From positions 1 through 64,000 of the forward strand of contig CAJGBR010000001.1 in NCBI GenBank assembly GCA_904501625.1: a stretch of 64,000 bases of DNA. Direction: 5' to 3'. Both the position numbers and the translations under genes were made by a program. The notes under the pieces were generated by a model that was given only the letters and a program-made list of their open reading frames with translations, was not told the DNA's origin and searched no databases. The stretch is from an uncultured Rikenellaceae bacterium. Lineage in GTDB: Bacteria; Bacteroidota; Bacteroidia; Bacteroidales; Rikenellaceae. This document shows, piece after piece, positions 8,251 through 16,864 of this stretch (the stretch's first letter is position 1; the number at the start of each line of letters is the position of its first letter).

Positions 8251-8255
8251 GGAGG
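8251..8255 (+). promoter_or_regulatory. Shine-Dalgarno site of rplI
   Basis: GGAGG lies nine bases before the ATG at 8265 and decides the start in favour of that ATG over the in-frame TTG at 8247. Confidence 0.8.
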
Positions 8256-8264
8256 ACTCTTATT

Positions 8265-8708
8265 ATGGAAATCATTCTGATTAAAGACGTTGAAAATTTG
8301 GGTAGCCGCAACGATATCGTTAACGTTCGTCCGGGTTACGCTAATAACTACCTGATTCCTCAGGGTTTTGCAAAAACAGCTACTGCATCTGCAAAGAAAG
8401 TGTTGGCTGAAAATATTCGTCAACAAGCTCACAAAGAAGCTAGATTGCTCGAAGAAGCTCAAGCTACAGCAGGTAAATTGGCTGAATTGACACTCTCTTT
8501 CACAGCTAAAGTTGCTGAGGAAGGTAACAAAATCTTTGGTTCTATAACTACAGCTCAAGTGGCTGAAGCTCTCGAAGCTAAAGGTTTTGCTTTCGACAAG
8601 AAAGTTATCACTGTTGACACAGTTAAAGAATTGGGTACTTATAGTGCTTTCGTTAAACTTCACAAAGCAGTTACTGCTGAGGTTAAGTTCGAAGTTGTTG
8701 CTGAGTAG
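8265..8708 (+). CDS. rplI: 50S ribosomal protein bL9
   Basis: bL9 is an elongated protein at the base of the L1 stalk that helps maintain reading frame. Starting at ATG 8265 gives 147 residues beginning MEIILIKDVENLGSRNDIV, with the family motif VRPGYANNYLIPQGFA, a central helix, and a C-terminal domain. The TTG start at 8247 would abut the rpsR stop and lie upstream of the GGAGG, so it was rejected. It is the last gene of the operon and is followed by a terminator. Confidence 0.97.
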   Translation: MEIILIKDVENLGSRNDIVNVRPGYANNYLIPQGFAKTATASAKKVLAENIRQQAHKEARLLEEAQATAGKLAELTLSFTAKVAEEGNKIFGSITTAQVAEALEAKGFAFDKKVITVDTVKELGTYSAFVKLHKAVTAEVKFEVVAE

Positions 8709-8726
8709 TCACCATTCGACAAATAT

Positions 8727-8757
8727 AAAAAGGCTGTCTGTAAAGGCAGCCTTTTTT
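8727..8757 (+). terminator. Terminator of the rpsF operon
   Basis: AAGGCTG/CAGCCTT stem followed by six Ts, about 20 bases after the rplI stop. Confidence 0.88.
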
Positions 8758-8767
8758 CGTACTCATA

Positions 8768-8808
8768 TAAAAAAGAGGGAGATAAGTTCAACACCCATAT
8801 CCCTCTGT
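8768..8808 (-). terminator. Terminator of the ftsZ operon
   Basis: AGAGGGA/TCCCTCT stem followed by a T-run on the minus strand, just downstream of the ftsZ stop. Confidence 0.75.
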
Positions 8809-8815
8809 TCTGTTA

Positions 8816-10096
8816 TTAATGCTTGAACAATTCTGCATTACTACCCGACACATCTTTACCACTTGTTTTTGTAGACTCGGTTCGTGTATTATCAAACACC
8901 ATTTTACGTCTTATAAACGCAGGTCTAGATTCCCAATCCTCGTAATCGATGTCTACGATTGCCGGACGCGACGGACTTGTTGCGATAACTTCAGTTTTAG
9001 GTTCTTCAGGCAATTTATCTTTTTGTTCTCGTTGACGTTTCAACTCTTCCATTCTACGTTCGGCCTCCTTGGCTGCGTCAGTTTTCAGATCTACCTCTTT
9101 ATTGAATCCCGTAGCAATAATAGTCACCGAATTCTGATCGCCCAACGACTCATCACGACCTGCTCCCCAGATGATATCCGTACCACCTGTCATAAACTGC
9201 AACTCTTCCATTACACTATGCAACTCGTTCAGCGTAATTTCATCTCGACCACAACTTATATAGGCCAAAATTTTCTGAGCACCTCCGATATCATTATGAT
9301 TGAGCAGTGGCGACTCAAGAGAGTCTATCATTGCCTTTTTTATTGATTCATTTCCCGGACTCACAGCCATACACATCAATGACACACCACTATCACGCAT
9401 AATAGATTTAACATCTTCCATATCGGCGTTCACATACCCGTGTCCGTAGATAATGCTCGTAATTGACTTCACTGCCGTAGCCAACACCTCATCAGCCTTT
9501 TTAAATGCTTCACTATAAGCCAAAGAACCATACATTTCTCGAATGTTCTCATTATTTATAATCAATAATGCATCAACATTCTTTTTCAACTCTTCGATAC
9601 CACGTTCGGCTTGTCCACAACGTTTTGGTCCCTCTGCACGCAATGGCATCGTAACTACACCCACAGTCAGGATTCCCTCTTTTTTAGCTGCAGCTGCTAT
9701 AACAGGAGCCGCACCGGTTCCGGTTCCACCGCCCATTCCGGCCGTTACAAAGAGCATTTCCGTATTGTTAGCTCTGAAGTGTGACACTATATCGTTTATC
9801 GATTTTTCTGCCTCCTCGCGTCCTTTTTCGGGATTATTGCCAGCGCCAAGACCTGATCCAAGACAGATCTTCAACGGGACACGACTATGCTCCAAAGCCT
9901 GACGGTCTGTATTACAAACTATATATGTCACCACATCAGTTTCGACCTCTTCACCACGATCCTCTCTAATCTTATCGTCTGCGACTTTAAGATTGAACAT
10001 ATGGTTAACGGCATTGTTTCCACCTCCACCAACTCCTATCACTGTGATTATCGAGTTTGAGGATACTGGTGCATCAAAATCTATCAATTTTTCCAT
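8816..10096 (-). CDS. ftsZ: Cell division GTPase FtsZ
   Basis: FtsZ is the tubulin homologue that forms the cytokinetic ring. The 426-residue protein has VIGVGGGGNNAV near residue 20, the tubulin signature GGGTGTGAAPV near 122, and a T7-loop region around 223-230. A charged linker follows, and then PAFIRRKM near residue 389, resembling the conserved C-terminal peptide that binds FtsA. Here about 30 residues follow that peptide instead of it closing the protein. It is the last gene of the murC-ftsQ-ftsA-ftsZ run and has its own terminator. Confidence 0.98.
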   Translation of the reverse strand: MEKLIDFDAPVSSNSIITVIGVGGGGNNAVNHMFNLKVADDKIREDRGEEVETDVVTYIVCNTDRQALEHSRVPLKICLGSGLGAGNNPEKGREEAEKSINDIVSHFRANNTEMLFVTAGMGGGTGTGAAPVIAAAAKKEGILTVGVVTMPLRAEGPKRCGQAERGIEELKKNVDALLIINNENIREMYGSLAYSEAFKKADEVLATAVKSITSIIYGHGYVNADMEDVKSIMRDSGVSLMCMAVSPGNESIKKAMIDSLESPLLNHNDIGGAQKILAYISCGRDEITLNELHSVMEELQFMTGGTDIIWGAGRDESLGDQNSVTIIATGFNKEVDLKTDAAKEAERRMEELKRQREQKDKLPEEPKTEVIATSPSRPAIVDIDYEDWESRPAFIRRKMVFDNTRTESTKTSGKDVSGSNAELFKH

Positions 10097-10117
10097 ATCT
10101 TATTGACAATCTAACAA

Positions 10118-11548
10118 TTACAAATCATCATAGCCAGAGTTTCCTTTTCTATTTCTCGACTCTGACTTCTTATCTTCATCAACGACTTCAAATAGTCCGT
10201 TAACTTTATCGATAAAATTTTTGATAAACGATCCGAATTTCTTAGGTACATCTACCGTTTTTTTCGTGGGTTCATCATAAGTTTCTTCCTCCTGAGTTTC
10301 GTCATTTTGATACTCTTCGTCAGGTTCCTCTTCTTTAGACACAACTACTTTGACCTCTTCCTTCTTGATTTCAAGTTGTTCAACAGCCTTGGTGTATGTC
10401 ACTAATCCATCTTTCACACCTTTTATCATAATACCCATCGCCGGGATATAACTCAAATCGTTGTAGAAATTATTCTCACCCACATCTATTCCGCAACTTG
10501 AACTTGCGATTCTCACGGGCATCTTCATACTCTTAGAGAACAATTCATCAATTTTATCAAAACGGGCAGAACCACCGGTCAATACGATACCACCTTCAAG
10601 CAACTTTGCGTATCCCGACTTGTTGAGTTCATTCTGCACAGCCTCGATAATATCCATCAATCGAGCCTCGATAATCATCGAGAGATTTTTCTGAGAAATA
10701 CCTTTTTTTGACGAGTATCCGACAGTCGAAACGGGCAGTATCTGTGTTGAGGCATACTCAGCCATTGCCACACCTCTGAGTTTCAAATCTTCAGCACAAC
10801 GTTCCAAGATTCCGGCCTGACGAATATCTTTGTTAATCAGGTCTCCTCCAATGGGAATAACACTGACATATCGGACAATATTATCGTGATACACAGCCAA
10901 GTCTGTAGTACCTGCGCCGATATCAACCACAACAACACCGAGTTCTTTTTCGTCTTCACTCAATACGGCTTCTGCAGCAGCAACTCCGTTTAACACATAT
11001 CCTACGGCCCTCACACCAACACGATGCAGACACTTCTCAATACGACCTACGGCAGCCTTGTCATTTGTTACGATATTAAATTCGGCCTCAAGTTTTTTAC
11101 CCATCATACCTACGGGTTGTCTGATATCACGTTCTCCATCGACCGAATAATTCTGAGCCGAAATATGTATAATACTTTCACCGACACCAACTTGTGCGTT
11201 CAGCATCGATTTATTAAGCAGCTGGAGGTCTGCCTCTTTGACTTCACCTTCATTATTTTCGACAAAGACATAACCCGATTGTTTTCTACACTTTATACTC
11301 GGACCCGACATTCCGACTACAGCTTCAGAGATTTCAATTCCGAGTTCAGTCTCGAGATCTGTAATTGCTTGTTTAATCGCCTTTGTACTCGACTCGATAT
11401 TTTTTATATCACCACGCATAAATCCCTCTGAAGCACACATTGCTCCTGTGACCAATTCAATGCGTCCGTCCTCTGTAGGACGTCCTGCCAAAGCGACGAC
11501 ATTCGCTGTTCCGGCATCTATTGCTATGATATAATTCTCAGTGTTCAT
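10118..11548 (-). CDS. ftsA: Cell division protein FtsA
   Basis: FtsA is an actin-like ATPase that tethers FtsZ to the membrane. The 476-residue protein has phosphate 1 motif IAIDAGTANVVAL near residue 8, phosphate 2 VVVDIGAGTTDLAVY near 205 and an adenosine motif VLTGGSARFD near 328. An acidic linker (about residues 385-430, rich in E and D) leads to a C-terminal amphipathic segment PKKFGSFIKNFIDKVNGLFE that would bind the membrane. A short charged tail follows the amphipathic helix, as is usual in Bacteroidales. It is 21 bases from ftsZ. Confidence 0.97.
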   Translation of the reverse strand: MNTENYIIAIDAGTANVVALAGRPTEDGRIELVTGAMCASEGFMRGDIKNIESSTKAIKQAITDLETELGIEISEAVVGMSGPSIKCRKQSGYVFVENNEGEVKEADLQLLNKSMLNAQVGVGESIIHISAQNYSVDGERDIRQPVGMMGKKLEAEFNIVTNDKAAVGRIEKCLHRVGVRAVGYVLNGVAAAEAVLSEDEKELGVVVVDIGAGTTDLAVYHDNIVRYVSVIPIGGDLINKDIRQAGILERCAEDLKLRGVAMAEYASTQILPVSTVGYSSKKGISQKNLSMIIEARLMDIIEAVQNELNKSGYAKLLEGGIVLTGGSARFDKIDELFSKSMKMPVRIASSSCGIDVGENNFYNDLSYIPAMGIMIKGVKDGLVTYTKAVEQLEIKKEEVKVVVSKEEEPDEEYQNDETQEEETYDEPTKKTVDVPKKFGSFIKNFIDKVNGLFEVVDEDKKSESRNRKGNSGYDDL

Positions 11549-11562
11549 TATTTTTTATTTCA

Positions 11563-12372
11563 TTATTTGCTACACACTACCTGATTTTCGTATTTCAGGT
11601 TTATAACTTTATACTTGTTCCAACTATCGTAACCGAGTCCTTCAGTATAAAATTTATTTAATTTTTCAAGTTTCTGTTCATATCTATCAACACCGCCCAA
11701 CAACACAATATGATTACCCACTCGTGGCACCAATTCCACTTCGCTATTTTTCACGACATTAATCTGAACAAACATTAATTTAAGGTCAGAATTTCCCTCT
11801 AAGAATCTCACAAAATTAATGAGTTTGTACAAGAACTCGTAATTTTCAGCAAACTTTTTTTCAACATTTTCGTTCTCTGTGGAATTATAGATTTTGCCGT
11901 ATGCTGGGAGCCGCAAATCGCCCGTAACAATTGGGACATCGACCGAATAGCGAGATTGCGTCGGAATCAGCCATCCATCATCTGTCAGATAGCAACTATG
12001 GCCCGAATTGGTTTCGAATCTAATCATTGGTCTACGCTGAGTCAATTCGACACACAATTGTCCCGACACATTTTTATAGACCGAAGCATTGCTGACATAC
12101 GAATGTGACATCACCATATCTCTGATTTCGAGGGTGTTTATCTGACTCAGAGGTTTCCCCACCACAGTCATTGCTCTCTCTTTGAACCAATTATGTACCA
12201 TTGTCTCAGTGATAAAACCGGCACGTTCCGAGTCGGCAATAACCACCTTCAACTCCTTACAGACAATATCGTTCTCTGAGTTCTTACCAACGCTTCTGCC
12301 TGCAAAGAACAGATACATTGCGATGATCAGTAACACCAAACTGCGTATTACTATTTTCAAAAATCGTTTCAT
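11563..12372 (-). CDS. ftsQ: Cell division protein FtsQ
   Basis: FtsQ is a bitopic membrane protein linking early and late divisome proteins. The 269-residue protein has one transmembrane segment (residues about 7-24), then a POTRA-like and beta domain in the periplasm with a TQRRPMIRFET pattern near residue 109. Its identity rests on size, topology and position between murC and ftsA, because FtsQ sequence is poorly conserved. The start overlaps the murC stop in an ATGA arrangement, so translation is probably coupled. Confidence 0.9.
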   Translation of the reverse strand: MKRFLKIVIRSLVLLIIAMYLFFAGRSVGKNSENDIVCKELKVVIADSERAGFITETMVHNWFKERAMTVVGKPLSQINTLEIRDMVMSHSYVSNASVYKNVSGQLCVELTQRRPMIRFETNSGHSCYLTDDGWLIPTQSRYSVDVPIVTGDLRLPAYGKIYNSTENENVEKKFAENYEFLYKLINFVRFLEGNSDLKLMFVQINVVKNSEVELVPRVGNHIVLLGGVDRYEQKLEKLNKFYTEGLGYDSWNKYKVINLKYENQVVCSK

Positions 12373-13751
12373 TTATTACGAATAACATTATTAACCGATT
12401 CGCATAACAATTCGATATCACCGGCTCCGAATGTACCGACAACATCTGTCTTCAACGCTGTCAGCACGTCGGCTAACTCTCTCTTTTCCACCAGATATTT
12501 TTCGACACAGACATCATCAAAAATCAATTTCGACGAGACACCCTCAATCGGCTTCTCGCGTGCGGGATATATCGGTAGCAGAATCACTCGGTCTGCCTGA
12601 GACAAAGATTCAGCAAACTCGTGCGAGAAATCTTTTGTTCGGGTATATAGGTGCGGCTGAAATATCGCAGTCAAATGACGAGTCGGATAGATCTTACGCA
12701 CCGACGATATAGCTGCTGACAACTCTCTCGGATGATGTGCATAATCATCAAAATAGACACGATCTTCGCTTTTGACATAGAAATCCATTCTGCGTTTGAC
12801 ACCACTGAATGAGGACATTGCCTCACGCAATTTTTCATCATCGACTTCTCCTGCACACCACAGAGCAGCTGCTGCGGCTACACAATTTTCGACATTAACC
12901 CAGCCCGGCACTCCAAGATGACAATTCTCAATCTTTCGATCAGGCACAACCAACGTGAACCAATAATCTCCACAACCATCTACTCTAACATCTTCCACGC
13001 AGAAATCAGCTACTGCATCTATCGAGTAGGTATATTTTCTCAGACCATTAGGAATTTTCAACTCGACGCCGAGTTTTATCACCAATGTACCACCCTCTTT
13101 AATTTGTGATATAAATTGTTCAAAGGCTTCTTGGACAGCCTCAGCCGTCCCATATATGTCCAAATGATCGGGATCTACCGAAGTCACCACAGCCACATCT
13201 GGATACAATTGCAAGAACGAACGGTCAAACTCATCAGCTTCAACTGCAAGGCGACGCCCCTCTCCGCACACAAGATTACTGCCAAAATTTTTGGATATCC
13301 CCCCGAGAAAAGCATTGCCTCCACCTGTGACCACACGATTGAAATGGGCAATCATCGAAGAGGTTGTTGTCTTTCCGTGAGTACCTGCTACAGCCATAAC
13401 ATATTTACCAACTGCGACTTCACCCAAAAAACGAGAACGCTTGACTATAGTAAAACCATTTTTATCAAACCACTGAAGTTCTGACATATCACTCGGAACT
13501 GCCGGCGTATAAACGACCAAAGTCCGATCCCTATCGATTTTGAATCTTTCAGGAATTAACTCTACCGAGTCATCATAGTGAACATCAATATTTTCGCTAG
13601 CAAGACTTCTCGTAATTGCACTCTCAACCCTATCATAACCGGCAACATCAACACCCGTTAGATTACACCAGCGGGCCAGGGCACTCATACCGATTCCGCC
13701 AATTCCAATAAAATATGCTCTATCAAACCACATAGCCACCCTATCAATCAT
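12369..13751 (-). CDS. murC: UDP-N-acetylmuramate--L-alanine ligase
   Basis: MurC adds L-alanine to UDP-MurNAc, the first peptide step of peptidoglycan precursor synthesis. The 460-residue protein has the Rossmann start YFIGIGGIGMSALA near residue 13 and the ATP site GTHGKTTTSSM near 123. EADEFDRSFL lies near 171, YFDDYAHHPREL near 329 and FQPHLYTRT near 364. It overlaps the upstream DUF3108 gene by eight bases. In the usual dcw order murG precedes murC; here DUF3108 and recG do instead, so the cluster is split. Confidence 0.97.
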   Translation of the reverse strand: MIDRVAMWFDRAYFIGIGGIGMSALARWCNLTGVDVAGYDRVESAITRSLASENIDVHYDDSVELIPERFKIDRDRTLVVYTPAVPSDMSELQWFDKNGFTIVKRSRFLGEVAVGKYVMAVAGTHGKTTTSSMIAHFNRVVTGGGNAFLGGISKNFGSNLVCGEGRRLAVEADEFDRSFLQLYPDVAVVTSVDPDHLDIYGTAEAVQEAFEQFISQIKEGGTLVIKLGVELKIPNGLRKYTYSIDAVADFCVEDVRVDGCGDYWFTLVVPDRKIENCHLGVPGWVNVENCVAAAAALWCAGEVDDEKLREAMSSFSGVKRRMDFYVKSEDRVYFDDYAHHPRELSAAISSVRKIYPTRHLTAIFQPHLYTRTKDFSHEFAESLSQADRVILLPIYPAREKPIEGVSSKLIFDDVCVEKYLVEKRELADVLTALKTDVVGTFGAGDIELLCESVNNVIRNK

Positions 13752-14568
13752 TCAACTGACTATCCAGCGGGAATCTCACACCCGAATATTCATCGAGAGT
13801 AACTTTCATCACTCCACCCTTAATCGGAAAATCCATTGCCAACGGTATGCGATTCTTATCATCACTATACCAGATATCAAACTTTATAATTTCCACCCCC
13901 TTGCTGGTATTATTAGCAAACTCGCAAGTAAACTTCATTGCTCGAAATTTACCACCTGCCACCTTTTTATTTTCATAACCTGCAAATACATACTTAATCG
14001 TATAGACCGTATCCATCATTACGACCTGAGCTTCTCCTGTCCACCCCTCTTCCAACTCTGGGTCGATCTTTACAGAACGAATATTATAGAATATTGACAT
14101 TCCATCCATACTCTGTGGAGTCAGATTCAGGGTCAATTCCTGGCGACGGTCACGACCTATGTTATGAGATTTGTTGTGCGACATAAGGTTTGCCCAATCG
14201 TAATCATAACTGCTGCGATATCTGTAGGAGTTCTCCTTCAGGTAGTTCTCAAACCTCAACGGCAATAATGTATTTTGATCAAGCCAAACCGTATATGTAT
14301 CATCAAGATTAAGAAACCATTTAAAGATTGAAGTCGTACGAGCATTTGCCGAGAGTTTATATGTAGGTTGATTGTTATAAACCTCTGGTATCACATTGAA
14401 TACGACCTTTGCCACGGTAGCTCCGATGATAAATGACGAATAACCAACTTTATAGATTAATTTTTCATTCTGACCGAATGCACGATTTTCCACATCAATC
14501 GCATCAAGTCGCTGAGCATAGCCACCCAAAAACAGCAAAGAAAATATTATCGACAATAATTTTTTCAT
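13744..14568 (-). CDS. DUF3108-family exported protein
   Basis: A 274-residue protein with an N-terminal signal peptide (MKKLLSIIFSLLFLGGYAQ). The pattern EKLIYKVGYSSFIIGATVAKV, then LDDTYTVWLDQNTLLPLRFE and KFDIWYSDDKNRIPLAMD, is that of DUF3108, a beta-rich envelope family of unknown function that is widespread in Bacteroidota. It has its own promoter at 14598..14628 and overlaps murC by eight bases. It therefore seems to be the promoter-proximal gene for murC-ftsQ-ftsA-ftsZ, tying an uncharacterised envelope protein to division-gene expression. Confidence 0.82.
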   Translation of the reverse strand: MKKLLSIIFSLLFLGGYAQRLDAIDVENRAFGQNEKLIYKVGYSSFIIGATVAKVVFNVIPEVYNNQPTYKLSANARTTSIFKWFLNLDDTYTVWLDQNTLLPLRFENYLKENSYRYRSSYDYDWANLMSHNKSHNIGRDRRQELTLNLTPQSMDGMSIFYNIRSVKIDPELEEGWTGEAQVVMMDTVYTIKYVFAGYENKKVAGGKFRAMKFTCEFANNTSKGVEIIKFDIWYSDDKNRIPLAMDFPIKGGVMKVTLDEYSGVRFPLDSQLND

Positions 14569-14597
14569 AGATTCAACGCATATTTATTATTAATTTG

Positions 14598-14628
14598 CAA
14601 AAATACGTTTTTTCTATCAAAATTTCAA
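14598..14628 (-). promoter_or_regulatory. Promoter for DUF3108-murC-ftsQAZ
   Basis: On the minus strand TTG (14626..14628), a 20-base spacer and TATTTTTG (14598..14605) fit the Bacteroidota consensus and precede the DUF3108 start by about 30 bases. Confidence 0.65.
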
Positions 14629-14666
14629 TAACAAAAATTGGTCAGTTTTAACATTATTCTGACAAT

Positions 14667-16784
14667 TTAGGATATCATACTGAAATCGGCACTATGAGCC
14701 ACAGAATATTTTCGTTTAAGTTCTGACAATTTTTCATTTTCAGGAGCAGCCAACTCAGGGTCACGTGCCAGAATTTGCTCAGCAACAGACCTCGCCAATT
14801 CAAGCACCTGACCATCTTTTGCCAATGATGCAATCTTAAATTCAAACGCAAGTCCACTCTGCTGGGTACCCATCAAATCACCCGGACCTCGTAATTTCAG
14901 GTCAAGTTCTGCAATTTCAAAACCATCTGTGGTACGGGTCATTGCTTCGATTCGTTTTCGAGAATCGGACGAAAGACCATCTTTTGTCATAAGTATACAA
15001 TACGATTGCTCTGAGCCTCGTCCGACACGACCTCTCAATTGGTGTAACTGTGCAAGCCCGAATCGTTCAGCACTCTCAATAACCATTACCGTCGCATTGG
15101 GCACATTCACACCGACCTCGATGACAGAAGTCGCAATCATTATGTTAGTTTCACCCTTCACGAAAAGTCTCATACCATACTCCTTTTCAGCAGGCTTCAT
15201 CTTACCGTGCACGACCGATGTAACATATCGCGGAGGCGGAAACTCATCTGCCAGCATCTCTGCTCCATCTTCAAGATTCTTATAATCCAACTTTTCGGAC
15301 CCCTTTATCAACGGATAGACTACATAAACCTGACGACCAGAATCTATCTCACTGCGAAGGAAGGCATTAACCTTCATTCTTGCTCCCTCTGCAAAGTGCA
15401 GCGTTTTGACAGGCTTTCTTCCCGGAGGCAACTCGTCAATAACCGAAACACTCAAATCTCCATACAGGGTCATAGCAAGTGTTCTCGGAATCGGAGTTGC
15501 TGTCATAACCAACACGTGTGGAAGATATTCAGCACCCTTACTCCAGAGTCGCGAACGTTGTTCTACTCCGAAACGATGCTGCTCATCAATTACCACATAG
15601 CCGAGATTCTTATACTGAACAACATCTTCAATCAGTGCGTGAGTACCTATCAGTATATCAATCTGTCCAGCTGCCAAACGAGCCTGAATATCTGCCCGAT
15701 CTCTATTTTTTGTAGACCCGGTCAGCAATTCGACCTTCACATCAACATCGCCCAACTGCTCGCAGATTGACTTGTAATGCTGAGTAGCAAGAATTTCGGT
15801 AGGTGCCATCAATGAACATTGAAAACCATTATCTACCGCTATCAACATTGTCATCAATGCGACCATAGTTTTTCCGCTACCCACATCGCCCTGTAACAAT
15901 CTATTCATCTGGCGTCCCGACCCCATATCTGCACGAATTTCACGAATCACGCGTTTCTGGGCCTCCGTCAGAGAAAAGGGCAATCGTCTCGAATAAAAGC
16001 CATTGAATTTTTCCCCAATCTTAGAGAAACAATACCCACGACACACTTTTATACGATGATTCTTCAACGAGAGGATCTGCAACTGAACTCCCAACAACTC
16101 TTCGAACTTCAACCTCAACCGAGCCCTCTCGAGAGCCTGCTGCGAACGAGGAAAATGAACTTCATACAGAGCCGTCCTTAATGACACTAATCCCATTTTT
16201 TCGATTAACCATTCAGGCAACGTCTCCTCAATCAAATGCTCAACCTGAGGCCACATCAAACATACTAGCTTGTAAATTGCCTTAGTTCCGAGTCCGTTAT
16301 CATTCAACCGTTCAGTCGTGGAATAGACTCCCTGTACCGACGAGTCGACCGAACGATCAGGAAGTTTAAAAGGTGATTCCACCTCGGGGTGCACTATGCT
16401 CAGTTTTCCATTGAAGATATTTGCACGTCCGAATGCAATTATTTCATCACCTGGACGCAACTTTTTCTGAATCCAATTAATACCCTTGAACCATACAAGT
16501 TCAGCACGTCCCGAAGGATCACAAACCTCTGCAATAAATCTACGTTTGGCACGTTCGCCTATCAATCGGAAACCCTCAACACGCACACGAATCTGCACAA
16601 ATGTCGCTGTATCCTCGGTAATTTCACCTATCGAGTATATTCTGCTGCGATCGATATATCTAAACGGGAAATAGTACAACAAACCCCTGACATCTACAAT
16701 ATTCAACTCCTTGGCAAGAAGTTGAGCACGCTTTTCGCCAACACCTTTCAGGAATTTTATATCGCTATCAAGAGTCATCACCAT
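14667..16784 (-). CDS. recG: ATP-dependent DNA helicase RecG
   Basis: RecG is a branch-migrating helicase that remodels stalled forks and recombination intermediates. The 705-residue protein has an N-terminal wedge/OB domain (about 1-180), Walker A GDVGSGKT near residue 298, DEQH (motif II) near 399, TATPIPRT (motif III) near 428 and QLRGRVGRG (motif VI) near 582. The start could be ATG 16784 or 16778. A -7 box TAACTTTG lies at 16796..16803. It is upstream of, and co-oriented with, DUF3108-murC, with a 98-base gap that carries a separate promoter. Confidence 0.97.
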   Translation of the reverse strand: MVMTLDSDIKFLKGVGEKRAQLLAKELNIVDVRGLLYYFPFRYIDRSRIYSIGEITEDTATFVQIRVRVEGFRLIGERAKRRFIAEVCDPSGRAELVWFKGINWIQKKLRPGDEIIAFGRANIFNGKLSIVHPEVESPFKLPDRSVDSSVQGVYSTTERLNDNGLGTKAIYKLVCLMWPQVEHLIEETLPEWLIEKMGLVSLRTALYEVHFPRSQQALERARLRLKFEELLGVQLQILSLKNHRIKVCRGYCFSKIGEKFNGFYSRRLPFSLTEAQKRVIREIRADMGSGRQMNRLLQGDVGSGKTMVALMTMLIAVDNGFQCSLMAPTEILATQHYKSICEQLGDVDVKVELLTGSTKNRDRADIQARLAAGQIDILIGTHALIEDVVQYKNLGYVVIDEQHRFGVEQRSRLWSKGAEYLPHVLVMTATPIPRTLAMTLYGDLSVSVIDELPPGRKPVKTLHFAEGARMKVNAFLRSEIDSGRQVYVVYPLIKGSEKLDYKNLEDGAEMLADEFPPPRYVTSVVHGKMKPAEKEYGMRLFVKGETNIMIATSVIEVGVNVPNATVMVIESAERFGLAQLHQLRGRVGRGSEQSYCILMTKDGLSSDSRKRIEAMTRTTDGFEIAELDLKLRGPGDLMGTQQSGLAFEFKIASLAKDGQVLELARSVAEQILARDPELAAPENEKLSELKRKYSVAHSADFSMIS

Positions 16785-16864
16785 AAAGATTTCGACAAAG
16801 TTAGGAAAATTTTATTAATTTAGCACCGTTAAAAACACATCATCGAATACAAAACAGAATCGTT

